Of a stretch of 64,000 bases of DNA, positions 1 through 10,624 are shown piece by piece; positions within the stretch are counted from its first letter, which is position 1; the number at the start of each line of letters is the position of its first letter. The position numbers and the translations under genes are program-made. The DNA lies in the NCBI RefSeq assembly GCF_900110885.1, contig NZ_FOFJ01000006.1, positions 62,001 to 126,000 of the forward strand, in the 5' to 3' direction. The notes under the pieces were generated by a model that had not been told where the DNA came from, did not search any database, and worked only from the letters and a program-made list of their open reading frames with translations. This DNA is from Azotobacter beijerinckii (GTDB taxonomy: Bacteria; Pseudomonadota; Gammaproteobacteria; Pseudomonadales; Pseudomonadaceae).

Positions 1-2625
1 GACGCCCGCCTGCGCGAGGAGGTTCGCCTGCTCGGCGAGTTGCTTGGCGAATACATCCATGCCCAGTGCGGCGAGCGCTTCTTCGACAAGATCGAGCGCA
101 TCCGCCTGGGGGCCAAGACGGGGCGCCTCGGCTCGGAGGAGGGCGCCGAACAGCTGACCAGCACCCTGGGCGAGCTGCAGGATGACGAGCTGCTGCCGGT
201 GGCGCGGGCTTTCAGCCAGTTCCTCAACCTGGCCAACATCGCCGAGCAGTATCACGAGATTCGCCGCCGCGGCCCCGACGAGCCGGTCCCCTTCGCGCTG
301 CGCGCCCTGCCCGAGCTGCTCGGCCGGCTGCTCGCCGGCGGGCATGCCGCCGACGCGCTGGCCCGCCAGCTCGGCCGGTTGGAGATCGATCTGGTGCTCA
401 CCGCCCATCCCACCGAGGTGACGCGCCGCACCCTGATCCGCAAGTACGAGGCGATCGCCGCCGAGCTGGCGGTGCTGGATCACAGCGACTTGCTGTCGGC
501 CGAGCGCGAAGAGGTGCGCGAACGCCTGCGCCGGTTGATCGCCGAGGCCTGGCACACCGACGAGATCCGCCGCAGTCGGCCGACGCCGGTGGACGAGGCC
601 AAATGGGGGTTCTCGGTGGTCGAGCATTCCCTCTGGCAGGCCGTGCCGGCCTTCCTGCGCAGCGTCGACCGGGCGCTGCACCAGGCCACCGGGCTGCATC
701 TGCCGCTGGGGGCGGCGCCGATCCGCTTCTCCTCCTGGATGGGCGGCGACCGCGACGGCAATCCCAATGTCACCGCAGCGGTCACCCGCGAGGTGCTGCT
801 GCTGGCGCGCTGGGCGGCCGCCGATCTCTATCTGCGCGATGTCGACCAGCTGGCCGCCGAGCTGTCCATGCAGGAGGCGAGCAGCGAGCTGCGCGCCCAG
901 GTTGGCGAGGTCGACGAGCCCTACCGGATCCTGCTCAAGCAGCTGCGCGAGCGCCTGCTCGCCACCCGCGACTGGGCGGCGGCGGCCCAGCACGGCGAGC
1001 CACTGCGGTCGTCGGCGGTATTGCAGAGCAACCGCGAACTCCTGCAGCCGCTGGAGCTTTGCTATCGCTCGCTGCATGCCTGCGGCATGGGGCTGATCGC
1101 CGACGGTCCGCTGCTCGACTGCCTGCGCCGGGCGGCCACCTTCGGCCTGTTCCTGGTGCGCCTGGACATCCGTCAGGACGCCGCCCGGCATGCCGCGGCG
1201 CTCAGCGAGATCACCGAATACCTGGGGCTCGGTCGTTACGCCGAGTGGGACGAGGACGCCCGCACCGCCTTCCTGGTGCGCGAGCTGGACAATCGCCGGC
1301 CGCTGTTGCCGGTGCATTTTCCCGCCTCGGCGGAGACCGCCGAGGTCCTCGCCACCTGCCGCGAGGTGGCGCTGGCGCCGGCGGCCTCGCTGGGCTCCTA
1401 CGTCATCTCCATGGCCGGCGCGCCCTCCGACGTGCTGGCCGTGCAACTGCTGCTCAAGGAGTGCGGCCTGCAGCGGCCGATGCGCGTGGTGCCGCTGTTC
1501 GAGACCCTGGACGACCTGGAGCAGGCCGCGCCGACGGTGGAGCGGCTGCTGCTGCTGCCGGGCTACCGCGCCCGTCTGCACGGTCCGCAGGAGGTGATGA
1601 TCGGTTATTCCGACTCGGCCAAGGACGGCGGCACCACGGCCGCCGCCTGGGCGCAGTACCGCGCCCAGGAGGGGCTGGTGGAGGTCTGCCGCCGGCAGGG
1701 CGTCGAGCTGCTGCTGTTCCACGGCCGCGGCGGCACCGTCGGCCGCGGCGGCGGTCCGGCCCATGCGGCGATTCTCTCGCAGCCGCCGGGCTCGGTGGCC
1801 GGGCGCTTCCGCACCACAGAGCAGGGCGAGATGATCCGCTTCAAGTTCGGCCTGCCGGACACCGCCGTGCAGAACCTCAACCTCTACCTGGCGGCCGTCC
1901 TCGAGGCCACCCTGCAGCCGCCGCCGGCACCGGAGCCGGCCTGGCGGGAGCTGATGGACCGCCTGGCCGCCGACGGCCTGACCGCCTATCGCGGCGTGGT
2001 GCGCGAGCATCCGCAGTTCGTCGAGTATTTCCGCCAGGCCACTCCGGAGCAGGAGCTCGGCCGCCTGCCGTTGGGCAGCCGTCCGGCCAAGCGGCGGGCC
2101 GGCGGGATCGAGAGCCTGCGGGCGATTCCCTGGATCTTCGCCTGGACCCAGACCCGCCTGATGCTGCCGGCCTGGCTGGGCTGGGAGACGGCCCTGAGCA
2201 ATGCCCTGGCCCGCGGCGAGGGCGAGCTGCTCGAGCGGATGCGCAGGTACTGGCCGTTCTTCGGGACGCGCATCGACATGCTGGAGATGGTCCTGGCCAA
2301 ATCCGACGCCGCCATCGCCTGGCTGTACGACGAGCGACTGGTCGAGCCGCACCTGCGCGGACTCGGCCAGCAGCTGCGTGGCCTTTTGTCGCAAGCCTGC
2401 GACGCCGTCCTCGAACTGACGGGGCAGGAGCGCCTGCTCGGCCACAATCCGGAGGTCCGCGCCGCCTTCAGCGTGCGCAATACTTATCTGGATCCCTTGC
2501 ACTTGCTGCAGGTCGAACTGCTGGCGCGCTACCGGCAGCGTCAGGAGCAGACCGGCAGCCCCGTGGAGCAGGCACTGCTGGTCAGCGTGGCGGGCATCGC
2601 CGCCGGTTTGCGCAATACTGGCTGA
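1..2625 (+). CDS. ppc: Phosphoenolpyruvate carboxylase, 5' end cut by window
   Basis: Carboxylates phosphoenolpyruvate to oxaloacetate in the cytoplasm, refilling the TCA cycle. The frame is open from base 1 ([15 protein letters not shown]...), which is the usual residue 5-20 region of Pseudomonas PPC, so only a few codons and the start lie outside the window. 874 residues are visible, close to the family's 870-880. Diagnostic blocks are present in order: [14 protein letters not shown] with the catalytic histidine (codon at 406-408), [52 protein letters not shown] and the C-terminal RNTG. A TTG at 40 is not the start. It is the first gene of the conserved ppc-adk-tsaB run. Confidence 0.97.
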   Translation, partial: DARLREEVRLLGELLGEYIHAQCGERFFDKIERIRLGAKTGRLGSEEGAEQLTSTLGELQDDELLPVARAFSQFLNLANIAEQYHEIRRRGPDEPVPFALRALPELLGRLLAGGHAADALARQLGRLEIDLVLTAHPTEVTRRTLIRKYEAIAAELAVLDHSDLLSAEREEVRERLRRLIAEAWHTDEIRRSRPTPVDEAKWGFSVVEHSLWQAVPAFLRSVDRALHQATGLHLPLGAAPIRFSSWMGGDRDGNPNVTAAVTREVLLLARWAAADLYLRDVDQLAAELSMQEASSELRAQVGEVDEPYRILLKQLRERLLATRDWAAAAQHGEPLRSSAVLQSNRELLQPLELCYRSLHACGMGLIADGPLLDCLRRAATFGLFLVRLDIRQDAARHAAALSEITEYLGLGRYAEWDEDARTAFLVRELDNRRPLLPVHFPASAETAEVLATCREVALAPAASLGSYVISMAGAPSDVLAVQLLLKECGLQRPMRVVPLFETLDDLEQAAPTVERLLLLPGYRARLHGPQEVMIGYSDSAKDGGTTAAAWAQYRAQEGLVEVCRRQGVELLLFHGRGGTVGRGGGPAHAAILSQPPGSVAGRFRTTEQGEMIRFKFGLPDTAVQNLNLYLAAVLEATLQPPPAPEPAWRELMDRLAADGLTAYRGVVREHPQFVEYFRQATPEQELGRLPLGSRPAKRRAGGIESLRAIPWIFAWTQTRLMLPAWLGWETALSNALARGEGELLERMRRYWPFFGTRIDMLEMVLAKSDAAIAWLYDERLVEPHLRGLGQQLRGLLSQACDAVLELTGQERLLGHNPEVRAAFSVRNTYLDPLHLLQVELLARYRQRQEQTGSPVEQALLVSVAGIAAGLRNTG

Positions 2626-3513
<888 letters not shown>

Positions 3514-3530
3514 GCGACCCCGCCTGCAAC

Positions 3531-3563
3531 GGACGGCCCGCCCTGTGCGGGCCGTCCGCTTTT
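3531..3563 (+). terminator. Rho-independent terminator after adk
   Basis: Perfect 10-bp inverted repeat GGACGGCCCG / CGGGCCGTCC with a 7-base loop, followed by GCTTTT. It begins 17 bases after the adk stop and should separate adk from tsaB transcription. Confidence 0.85.
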
Positions 3564-3586
3564 CGGCTTCCGGCCCGCCGGGCGTT

Positions 3587-3592
3587 TATAAT
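3587..3592 (+). promoter_or_regulatory. Probable -10 box of tsaB promoter
   Basis: A consensus TATAAT hexamer lies 31 bases upstream of the tsaB ATG and just past the adk terminator. No good -35 is visible at the right distance; it would fall close to the terminator tail. Placement right after a terminator supports a new transcript starting here. Confidence 0.5.
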
Positions 3593-3622
3593 GCCCGCCC
3601 TTTTTCTCGCCCGGATGACTCG

Positions 3623-4300
3623 ATGACCACCCTGCTGGCCCTGGATACCGCCACCGAAGCCTGTTCCGTCGCCCTCCTGCACGAAGGCCGCGTGCTCGGC
3701 CGTTACGAGGTGATCCCGCGGCTGCACGCACAGCGCGTGCTGCCCATGGTACAGGAGCTGCTGGGCGAGGCGGGCATCGCCCTCTCGGCGGTCGACGCCA
3801 TCGCCTTCGGCCGCGGCCCGGGGGCTTTCACCGGGGTGCGCATCGCCGTCGGCGTGGTGCAGGGGCTGGCCTTCGCCCTCGAGCGGCCGGTGCTGCCGGT
3901 CTCCAACCTGGCGCTGCTGGCCCAGCGCGCCCATCGCGAGCAGGGCGTTGGTCAGGTGGCGGCAGCCATCGACGCGCGCATGGACGAGGTCTACTGGGGC
4001 TGCTACCGCCTGGAAGCGGGCGAGATGCGCCTGGCCGGCGCCGAGGCGGTGCTGCCGCCGGAGCGGGTCGAGCTGCCGCGTGCGGCATCGGGCGACTGGT
4101 TCGGCGCCGGAACCGGCTGGGCCTATGCCGAGCGCATGCCGGCGGCGGTCGCCGCGCGGGATGCCGGTCTGCTGCCCGATGCCCGGGACCTGCTGACCTT
4201 GGCCGGCTTCGCCTGGCAGCGCGGCGAGGGCGTGCCGGCCGAGCAGGCCCAGCCGGTCTACCTGCGCGACAAGGTCGCCACCCCCAAGAGCGCCCGGTAG
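3623..4300 (+). CDS. tsaB: tRNA t6A37 synthesis protein TsaB
   Basis: Partner of TsaD and TsaE in transferring threonylcarbamoyl to A37 of ANN-decoding tRNAs; essential in many bacteria. 225 residues, ATG at 3623. The ASKHA-type N-terminus LLALDTATEACSVAL (residues 4-18) and the signature AFGRGPGAFTGVRIAVG (about 61-77) are clear, as is AAIDARMDEVYW. The upstream in-frame extension crosses the adk terminator and is rejected. Seven bases separate its stop from the next start, so it is probably co-transcribed with the DUF72 gene. It supplies the substrate modification for TcdA (16345-17157), also in this window. Confidence 0.95.
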   Translation: MTTLLALDTATEACSVALLHEGRVLGRYEVIPRLHAQRVLPMVQELLGEAGIALSAVDAIAFGRGPGAFTGVRIAVGVVQGLAFALERPVLPVSNLALLAQRAHREQGVGQVAAAIDARMDEVYWGCYRLEAGEMRLAGAEAVLPPERVELPRAASGDWFGAGTGWAYAERMPAAVAARDAGLLPDARDLLTLAGFAWQRGEGVPAEQAQPVYLRDKVATPKSAR

Positions 4301-4307
4301 GCTCGCC

Positions 4308-5153
4308 ATGCTGCCCTATCGGCTTGGCTGTCCCTCCTGGAGCGAGGCGGCCTGGCGCGGCGCCCTCTATCCGGAGCAGGCGTCGGCTACGGACTACCTG
4401 GCTCTCTATGCCCGGGTGTTCAACGCGGTGGAGGGCAACACCACCTTCTACGCCCAGCCCTCGGCGGCCACCGTGCAGCGCTGGGCGCAGCGCATGCCGG
4501 ACGATTTCCGCTTCTGCGCCAAGCTGCCGCGGGAGATCAGCCACTCGGCCGATCTGCGTCGGCAACTGGGAGCTACCCAGTCCTTTCTCGAGCTGCTGGC
4601 GCCGCTGGGCGAGCGGGTCGCGCCGTTCTGGCTGCAGTTGCCGGCCGCCTTCGGGCCGGCGCGCCTCGGCGAGCTGGCGGATTTTCTCGTCCGCTTCGAG
4701 CCTCCGTTGGCGGTGGAGGTCCGCCATCCGGCCTTCTTCCAGCGTGGCGAGGAGGAGCGGGCGCTGAACCGCCTGCTGCGCGATGCCGGCGTCGAGCGGC
4801 TGTGCCTGGATGCCCGTGCCCTGTTCAGCTGCCGCGACGACACGCCGGCGGTGCGCCATGCCCAGGCGAAGAAGCCGCGCCTGCCGGTACGCCCGGCGGC
4901 CTTCACCGCGTTCCCGCAGGTGCGCTTCATCGGCCATCCCGAGCTGGCCGCCAACGATCCCTTCCTGGCGCCCTGGCTGGACAAGGTCGCCGCCTGGATC
5001 GAGGAGGGGCGGCGTCCCCATGTCTTCCTGCATACCCCGGACAACCGGCGGGCGCCCGAGCTGGCGCGGCGCTTTCACGAGCAGCTGGGGGCGCGCCTGC
5101 CGGGGCTGCCGGCACTGGCGGCGTTCGGCGGCAGCCAGCTCGACCTGCTGTAG
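4308..5153 (+). CDS. DUF72 (YecE-like) family protein
   Basis: 281-residue DUF72 protein, a TIM-barrel-like family with no settled biochemical role. Family marks seen: the N-terminal [36 protein letters not shown] and the C-terminal [16 protein letters not shown]. No signal peptide or membrane segment. It begins 7 bases after tsaB and is followed by rsmJ, the same neighbourhood as in Pseudomonas, so it is probably part of one short operon. The family assignment is firm; no function can be read from the sequence. Confidence 0.9.
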   Translation: MLPYRLGCPSWSEAAWRGALYPEQASATDYLALYARVFNAVEGNTTFYAQPSAATVQRWAQRMPDDFRFCAKLPREISHSADLRRQLGATQSFLELLAPLGERVAPFWLQLPAAFGPARLGELADFLVRFEPPLAVEVRHPAFFQRGEEERALNRLLRDAGVERLCLDARALFSCRDDTPAVRHAQAKKPRLPVRPAAFTAFPQVRFIGHPELAANDPFLAPWLDKVAAWIEEGRRPHVFLHTPDNRRAPELARRFHEQLGARLPGLPALAAFGGSQLDLL

Positions 5154-5215
5154 GGACCGGCGCGCCGCGTTCTGGCAGAATGCGCCGCCTTTCCAATCTC
5201 CTGCGAGTATTGCCG

Positions 5216-5995
5216 ATGAGCGACGAGCCGCTTCCCCCGCGCATCCGTGTCGAAGCCCTGCAGCCTGCCTTCGCCGCGCCGGCCGAGCAGTGGGCCGAGC
5301 GCCTCGGCCTGCCGCTCGGCGGCGAGGCGCAGTTCGCCCTGCAGCTCGGCGAGCAGGGTCTGCAACTGGCCGAGCTGGGGCCGGGGGCGCCGGGGCCGGT
5401 GCGGGTCGATTTCGTCGAGGGTGCGACGGCGCACCGGCGGCAGTTCGGCGGCGGCAGCGGGCAGATGATCGCCAAGGCGGTCGGCGTGCAGCCCGGCGTG
5501 CGCCCGCGGGTGCTCGATGCCACCGCCGGGCTGGGGCGCGATGCCTTCGTGCTCGCCTGCCTGGGCTGCGAAGTCACCCTGATCGAGCGCCAGCCGCTGA
5601 TCGCCGCGCTGCTCGAGGACGGCCTGGCCCGTGCCGCTCTAGATCCCGAGGTGGCTCCGGTGGTCGCGCGGATGAGTCTGCGCGGCGGCGATGCCATCGC
5701 GCTGATGCGTGCCTGGGCGGAGGAGGTGCCGCAGGTGATCCATCTCGATCCGATGTTCCCCCATCGCGACAAGAGCGCCCTGGTGAAGAAGGAGATGCGC
5801 CTGTTCCGCCCGCTGGTCGGCGACGACCCGGACGCGCCGGCGCTGCTCGCGGCCGCCCTGGCGCTGGCCAGCCACCGGGTGGTGGTCAAGCGCCCGCGCA
5901 AGGCGCCCTGCATCGAGGGAGCGAAGCCGGGCTACAGCCTGGACGGCAAGTCCAGCCGTTACGACATCTATGCGCTGAAGTCGCTGAAAGGTTGA
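5216..5995 (+). CDS. rsmJ: 16S rRNA (guanine1516-N2)-methyltransferase RsmJ
   Basis: SAM-dependent N2-methylation of G1516 in 16S rRNA. 259 residues from ATG 5216. A longer in-frame opening running back to 4802 overlaps the DUF72 gene and is rejected. Motif [13 protein letters not shown] is at about residues 100-111, and the family-specific [12 protein letters not shown], in place of the usual NPPY, is at about 176-187; the C-terminal [11 protein letters not shown] is also typical. It converges on the DUF4197 gene with only 9 bases between stop codons. Confidence 0.93.
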   Translation: MSDEPLPPRIRVEALQPAFAAPAEQWAERLGLPLGGEAQFALQLGEQGLQLAELGPGAPGPVRVDFVEGATAHRRQFGGGSGQMIAKAVGVQPGVRPRVLDATAGLGRDAFVLACLGCEVTLIERQPLIAALLEDGLARAALDPEVAPVVARMSLRGGDAIALMRAWAEEVPQVIHLDPMFPHRDKSALVKKEMRLFRPLVGDDPDAPALLAAALALASHRVVVKRPRKAPCIEGAKPGYSLDGKSSRYDIYALKSLKG

Positions 5996-6004
5996 GGGCG
6001 CGCG

Positions 6005-6682
6005 CTACCGTGCGCCGAACACCTTCTTCGCCAGGCTGCTGGCGGCTCCGGCCGGGTTCTCGCGGATCTTCGCCTCTTCCTCGGCGATCACGCTGAACAG
6101 CCCGTCGAGGGCCTGCTCGGTGACGTAGTTCTCGAGGTTGGCGCTTTTCGCGTTGATCGCGCCGAGACTCGCCGCCTGGCCGGCGAAGGCATTGTACTTC
6201 TGGACCAGGCCGAGCCGGTCGGTCTCTTGCTTGACGATGGGCAGGAACTGGGTGCGGATCTGCTCGCGGCTGCTGCGGTCGAGGTACCGGGTGGCCGCAT
6301 CCTGCGAGCCGGAGAGGATCTGCTTGGCGTCGGTCACGGTCATCTTGCGCACGGCCTCCAGCAGCAGGGCCTGGGCCTGCGGCACGGCGGCCTCGGCGGC
6401 CTGGTTCATGCTGGCCTCCAGTTGCTCGACCTCGCCGCCCATGCCCATCGCCTTCATGGTCTTGGCGACTTTGCCGAGCTTGCCCGGCAGCCCGATGTGC
6501 CGCTCGGGATCGTCGCCGAAGCCGCCGGGCTGGCCCAGTTGCTGCACGGCCAGCTGGGCGCCTTGGCTGAGCGCATCCTTGAGTCCGCCGCTGGCATCTT
6601 GCTGGCTGAGATCGGCAAGGGAGAGGGCGAAGGCGTTGGCGCTCAGTAGGAGGCCGGCGAGCAGCGGGGCGATGCGACGCAT
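6005..6682 (-). CDS. DUF4197 family exported protein
   Basis: 225-residue protein starting at ATG 6682. The signal peptide MRRIAPLLAGLLLSANAFA is followed by LSLADLSQQDASGGLKDAL, the usual DUF4197 beginning. The rest is predicted helical, with repeated blocks such as AVPQAQALLLEAVRKMTVTD and ENYVTEQALDGLFSVIAEEE. It should be periplasmic, with unknown function. An open frame extends upstream to 6910 but lacks homology-like sequence and would bury the signal peptide, so the shorter start is chosen. The gene is monocistronic and convergent with rsmJ. Confidence 0.88.
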   Translation of the reverse strand: MRRIAPLLAGLLLSANAFALSLADLSQQDASGGLKDALSQGAQLAVQQLGQPGGFGDDPERHIGLPGKLGKVAKTMKAMGMGGEVEQLEASMNQAAEAAVPQAQALLLEAVRKMTVTDAKQILSGSQDAATRYLDRSSREQIRTQFLPIVKQETDRLGLVQKYNAFAGQAASLGAINAKSANLENYVTEQALDGLFSVIAEEEAKIRENPAGAASSLAKKVFGAR

Positions 6683-6781
6683 GAGGTCATTCCGTGCGGA
6701 AAAGTGAGCGGCCAGCTTAGCCGAGGCGGGCGGGGCGGGACATACTGGATTTCGCGCAGCGACCGCCTGCGTCGCGCCGCA

Positions 6782-6831
6782 CGGCCTGGCGGCGTCTTGC
6801 CAGGCCGTCGGCGGACTCCTTATAGTCCGCC
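6782..6831. repeat. Two perfect inverted repeats overlapping the promoter
   Basis: CGGCCTGGC / GCCAGGCCG (6782-6790 and 6799-6807, 8-base spacer) covers the -35 box. GGCGGACT / AGTCCGCC (6810-6817 and 6824-6831, 6-base spacer) covers the -10 box. They could be operators or transcribed hairpins. Confidence 0.55.
6797..6826 (+). promoter_or_regulatory. Putative sigma70 promoter of the ABC operon
   Basis: TTGCCA (6797-6802), an 18-base spacer, then TATAGT (6821-6826). It points toward the three-gene ABC operon and lies 172 bases upstream of its first ATG. Confidence 0.55.
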
Positions 6832-6997
6832 GGCATTCACCACCGGCGGTTGGAAAGTCTCCGCGCACGGCCACTGGGGCCGCGGACCGCTGCGAAGCGG
6901 GGCTGGGCATGCCAGGCTTTTTTCAACGGATCGAACGAGGCGCTTTCCGCGGGATGCTCTCCGCTGGCGGAAAGGTTTCATGCACGGATGAGAGGCC

Positions 6998-7918
6998 ATG
7001 ATCGAGATAAACAACCTGACCAGGCGCTTCGCGCAGCGCACCGTGGTGGACGACCTGTCCTTCCGCGTCCAGCCGGGGGAGGTGCTGGGCTTTCTCGGCC
7101 CCAACGGCGCCGGCAAATCCACCACCATGAAGATGCTCACCGGCTTTCTCGCGCCGACTTTCGGCAGCGCGCGCATCCTCGGCTTCGACATCCAGCGCCA
7201 GACCCTCCAGGCCCAGCGGCAGATCGGTTATCTGCCGGAGGGTGCGCCTTGCTACGGCGACATGCCGGTGGCCGGCTTCCTCGCCTTCATCGCCGAGGTG
7301 CGCGGCTTTCGCGGCGCGGAGAAGCGCCGCCGGGTCGACGCGGCGGTCGCCCGGCTGGAGCTGGAGAAGGTTCTCGGGCAGAGCATCGAGACCCTCTCCA
7401 AGGGCTTCAAGCGGCGGGTCGGCCTGGCCCAGGCGATCCTCCACGAGCCGCCGGTGCTGATCCTCGACGAGCCGACCGACGGCCTCGACCCCAACCAGAA
7501 GCATCAGGTGCGCCAACTGATCGGTGAACTCGCCCGGGACCGGATCGTCGTCATCTCCACCCATATCCTCGAGGAGGTGTCGGCGGTGTGCAGCCGCGCG
7601 CTGATCATCGCCTCCGGCCGGCTGGTGGCCGACGGCACGCCGCTGGAGCTGGAAAGCCGCTCGCGCTACCACCAGGCGGTGACCCTGGTCGGCGACGCCC
7701 TGGACCCGGCCGCGTTGGCGGCGCTGCCGGGGGTCGCCGGGATCGAGGCCAATCCCGTGGAGGGCAGTCTCACCGTGCTGGCCAGGCCCGGCGAGGTGAT
7801 CTTTCCCCAGGTCAATGCGCTGATCCACCAGCGCGGCTGGACGGTGCGCGAACTGGACGTGGAGCGCGGCCGCCTCGACGAGGTATTCCGCGCCCTGACC
7901 CGGGGGGAGGCGGCATGA
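6998..7918 (+). CDS. ABC transporter ATP-binding protein (GldA-like)
   Basis: Cytoplasmic ATPase of an ABC-2 type exporter. 306 residues. Walker A GPNGAGKST is residues 34-42, the signature is LSKGFKRRVGLAQA, Walker B VLILDEPTDGLDP, and the H-loop STHILEEV. The C-terminal ~80 residues form the extra domain common in exporter ATPases of the CcmA/GldA type. Its TGA overlaps the permease ATG (ATGA), so the two are translationally coupled. The operon corresponds to PA3672-PA3670 by position and domain content. The substrate is unknown; the GldA name reflects family similarity and does not imply gliding. Confidence 0.9.
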   Translation: MIEINNLTRRFAQRTVVDDLSFRVQPGEVLGFLGPNGAGKSTTMKMLTGFLAPTFGSARILGFDIQRQTLQAQRQIGYLPEGAPCYGDMPVAGFLAFIAEVRGFRGAEKRRRVDAAVARLELEKVLGQSIETLSKGFKRRVGLAQAILHEPPVLILDEPTDGLDPNQKHQVRQLIGELARDRIVVISTHILEEVSAVCSRALIIASGRLVADGTPLELESRSRYHQAVTLVGDALDPAALAALPGVAGIEANPVEGSLTVLARPGEVIFPQVNALIHQRGWTVRELDVERGRLDEVFRALTRGEAA

Positions 7919-8649
7919 GACAGCTACCGGCGATTCTCAAGCGCGAGCTGGGCAGCTATTTCGCCACGCCCCTGGCCTACGTGTTCATCCTGATCTTCCT
8001 GGTCCTCTCCGGGGTGTTCACCTTCTACCTGGGGGGCTTCTTCGAGAGCAACCAGGCGAGCCTCGCGCCGTTCTTCAATTTCCATCCCTGGCTCTACCTG
8101 TTCCTGGTGCCGGCCATCGCCATGCGCCTCTGGGCCGAGGAGCGCAAGTCGGGCTCCATCGAGCTGCTGATGACCCTGCCGATCAGCCGCTTCGAGGCCG
8201 TGTTCGGCAAGTTCCTCGCCGCCTGGGCGTTCGCCGGCCTGGCCCTGCTGCTGACCTTTCCCCTGGTGCTCACCGTCAACTACCTGGGCGACCCGGACAA
8301 CGGCGCGATCCTCACCGGCTACCTCGGCAGCTGGCTGCTGGCCGGCGCCTACCTGGCGATCGGCTCGTGCATGTCGGCGCTGGCGAAGAACCAGGTGATC
8401 GCCTTCATCCTCGCGGTCAGCGTGAGCTTCCTGTTCATCGTCAGCGGCTTCCCGCTGGTGCTCGATGCCTTCGCCGGCTGGGCGCCGCTGTGGCTCCTCG
8501 ACGCGGTGGCCTCGTTGAGCTTCCTGGTGCGCTTCGAGGCGATCAGCAAGGGCGTGCTCGACCTGCGCGACCTGCTCTACTTCGTCTCCCTGATCGCCGC
8601 CTGGCTGACTGCCACCGCCGTGGTGGTCGATCTGAAGAAGGCCGACTGA
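7915..8649 (+). CDS. ABC-2 type transporter permease
   Basis: 244-residue integral membrane protein starting at ATG 7915, overlapping the ATPase stop. About six hydrophobic segments: near residues 16-40, 55-70, 95-120, 130-155, 165-190 and 215-240. The cytoplasmic motif WAEERKSGSIELLMTLPIS, just after the second segment, is the characteristic ABC-2 element that touches the ATPase. One base separates it from the GldG-like gene. It pairs with the preceding ATPase; the substrate is unknown. Confidence 0.88.
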   Translation: MRQLPAILKRELGSYFATPLAYVFILIFLVLSGVFTFYLGGFFESNQASLAPFFNFHPWLYLFLVPAIAMRLWAEERKSGSIELLMTLPISRFEAVFGKFLAAWAFAGLALLLTFPLVLTVNYLGDPDNGAILTGYLGSWLLAGAYLAIGSCMSALAKNQVIAFILAVSVSFLFIVSGFPLVLDAFAGWAPLWLLDAVASLSFLVRFEAISKGVLDLRDLLYFVSLIAAWLTATAVVVDLKKAD

Positions 8650-8650
8650 C

Positions 8651-10486
8651 ATGAAGAAGACCCTCTATTCCGGCGCCGGGCTGCTGCTCATCGGCGTGGC
8701 GTTCCTCGCCTTCAACATCCTTTCCGGCCGGCTGCTCGGCAATGCCCGCCTGGACCTGACCGAGCAGAAGCTCTACACCCTCTCCGCCGGCACCGAGCGC
8801 ATCCTCGCCGAGCTGGACGAGCCGCTCGACCTGTACTTCTTCTACTCCGACCGGGCCACCCGCGAGCTGGCGCCGCTGCGCAGCTATGCCCGGCGCGTCG
8901 GGGAAGTGCTCAAGGCCTACGAGCGGGTCGCGGGCGGCCGGCTGCGCCTGCACGTCGTCGACCCCGAGCCGTTCTCCGAGGACGAGGACCGCGCCGCCGA
9001 GTTCGGTCTGCAGGCGGTGCCGCTGGACCGGGGCGGCGAGCAGATCTACTTCGGCCTGGCCGGCCGCAACTCCGCGGGGAACACCCAGACGATCCCGTTC
9101 TTCCCCCCCGACCAGGAGGAGTTCCTCGAGTACGAGATCAGTCGCCTCGTGCAGAGCCTGGCCCATCCCGCGCTGCCGGTGGTCGGCGTGCTCTCCGGGC
9201 TGCCGCTGAACGGCGGCTTCGACGTGCTGGCCGGGCAGCCGACGCCGCCCTGGATGGTGCTCGAGGAGATCCGCCAGTTGTTCCACATCGAAAGCCTGGA
9301 GGCCGGCATCGACCAGATTCCCGAGGATGTCTCGGTGCTGTTGCTGGTACACCCGAAGCAGTTGCCGGAGCCGACCCTCTACGCCATCGACCAGTTCGTG
9401 CTGCGCGGCGGCAAGCTGCTGGCCTTCGTCGACCCGCTCAGCGAAGCCGACAGCGGCATGGACCCGTCCGGCGAGATGGGCAGTGGCCGGGCCTCCGATC
9501 TGGAGCCGCTGTTCAAGGCCTGGGGGGTGCGCCTGCGTCCCGGCGAGGTGCTCGGCGACGGTGCCTATGCCATGTCGGTGAGCGTCGACCGGGGGCAGCG
9601 GGCGGTGCGCCACCCCGCCTGGCTGAACCTGCCGCCCCCGGCGCTGGACGGCGAGGACGTCAGTACCGCCGGGCTGGAGAGCCTGACCGTCGCCAGCGCC
9701 GGTATCCTCGATCCCGTGGAGGGCGCCTCGACCCGTTTCGTGCCGCTGATCCAGAGTTCCTCCTACGCCATGCCGCTGGATGCCGAGCGCGTCGCGGCCA
9801 CCGACGATCCGCAGGCACTGCTCGGCGATCTGCAGCCGACCGGCGAGCGCTACGCCATCGCCGCGCGGATCGGCGGACCGGCCAAATCGGCCTATCCGGA
9901 CGGCATCGAGGGGCGCCGGGACGGCCTCAAGGCGGCCGACAACATCAACCTGATCGTGGTCGCCGACAGCGATCTGCTCAGCGACCGTATGTGGGTGCGG
10001 GTACAGGACTTCTTCGGTCAGCGCATTCCGCAGCCGTTCGCCGACAACGCCAGCTTCGCGATCAATGCGCTGGACAACCTGGCCGGTTCCGAAGCCTTGA
10101 TCGAGGTGCGTTCGCGCGGGCGCTTCAGTCGTCCATTCGTGGTGGTCGAGGCGCTGCAGCACGAGGCCGAGGCGCGCTTTCGCGAGAAGGAGGAGGGCCT
10201 GCAGCGGCGTCTGGCCGATACCGAGCAGCGGCTCGCCGCCTTGCAGCGCAACGACGACCCGCAGCAGGCTCTGGAGCTGACCGCCGAGCAGCAGGCGACC
10301 CTGCAGCAGTTCCTGCAGGAGAAGCTGCGTATCCGCAAGGAACTGCGCGAGGTGCGCTACCAGCTCAACGCCGACATCGAGGCACTCGAGCGTACCCTCA
10401 AGTTCCTCAATATCGCCCTGGTCCCGCTGCTGCTGACCCTCGGGGTGCTGGCCGTCTGGCTATGGCGCCGCCGGCGCCGGATCTGA
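8651..10486 (+). CDS. GldG-family ABC transporter auxiliary protein
   Basis: 611 residues. One N-terminal membrane segment (about 7-27), then a large GldG/ABC-transporter-auxiliary domain beginning DLTEQKLYTLSAGTERILAELDEP and containing VVGVLSGLPLNGG and LLVHPKQLPE. A charged coiled coil (about 510-580, AEARFREKEEGLQRRLADTEQR) precedes a C-terminal membrane helix ending VWLWRRRRRI. The layout suggests a periplasmic domain anchored at both ends, working with the adjacent ATPase and permease. In P. aeruginosa I recall a fourth gene (DUF4340, PA3669) after this one; none is present here. The next 276 bases lead to the cold-shock gene. Confidence 0.85.
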   Translation: MKKTLYSGAGLLLIGVAFLAFNILSGRLLGNARLDLTEQKLYTLSAGTERILAELDEPLDLYFFYSDRATRELAPLRSYARRVGEVLKAYERVAGGRLRLHVVDPEPFSEDEDRAAEFGLQAVPLDRGGEQIYFGLAGRNSAGNTQTIPFFPPDQEEFLEYEISRLVQSLAHPALPVVGVLSGLPLNGGFDVLAGQPTPPWMVLEEIRQLFHIESLEAGIDQIPEDVSVLLLVHPKQLPEPTLYAIDQFVLRGGKLLAFVDPLSEADSGMDPSGEMGSGRASDLEPLFKAWGVRLRPGEVLGDGAYAMSVSVDRGQRAVRHPAWLNLPPPALDGEDVSTAGLESLTVASAGILDPVEGASTRFVPLIQSSSYAMPLDAERVAATDDPQALLGDLQPTGERYAIAARIGGPAKSAYPDGIEGRRDGLKAADNINLIVVADSDLLSDRMWVRVQDFFGQRIPQPFADNASFAINALDNLAGSEALIEVRSRGRFSRPFVVVEALQHEAEARFREKEEGLQRRLADTEQRLAALQRNDDPQQALELTAEQQATLQQFLQEKLRIRKELREVRYQLNADIEALERTLKFLNIALVPLLLTLGVLAVWLWRRRRRI

Positions 10487-10596
10487 GCGGCGAATTGTCG
10501 ATGAGGCGGACGGAAGGCTTTGAAATCAGTCGAAAATATTCGGATTTTCGAGCGTTTCATTGATCTGGGGGGCTTGCGGGGTGCGACAAAAAGTCC

Positions 10597-10624
10597 TTTC
10601 CAGAGCGGTTTGTTGCTTTATACT
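10597..10624 (+). promoter_or_regulatory. Putative promoter of cold-shock gene
   Basis: TTTCCA (10597-10602), a 16-base spacer, TATACT (10619-10624). It would give a 5' leader of about 130 nt before ATG 10763, in keeping with the long leaders of cspA-type mRNAs. Confidence 0.5.

Larger units (their letters stand above)
6683..6997. other. Divergent intergenic region, DUF4197 gene / ABC operon
   Basis: 315 bases with no credible gene. It holds a good sigma70-like promoter for the rightward ABC operon (6797-6826) and two perfect inverted repeats lying over its -35 and -10 elements. The remaining 170 bases before 6998 form a long leader with no evident structure. Confidence 0.6.
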
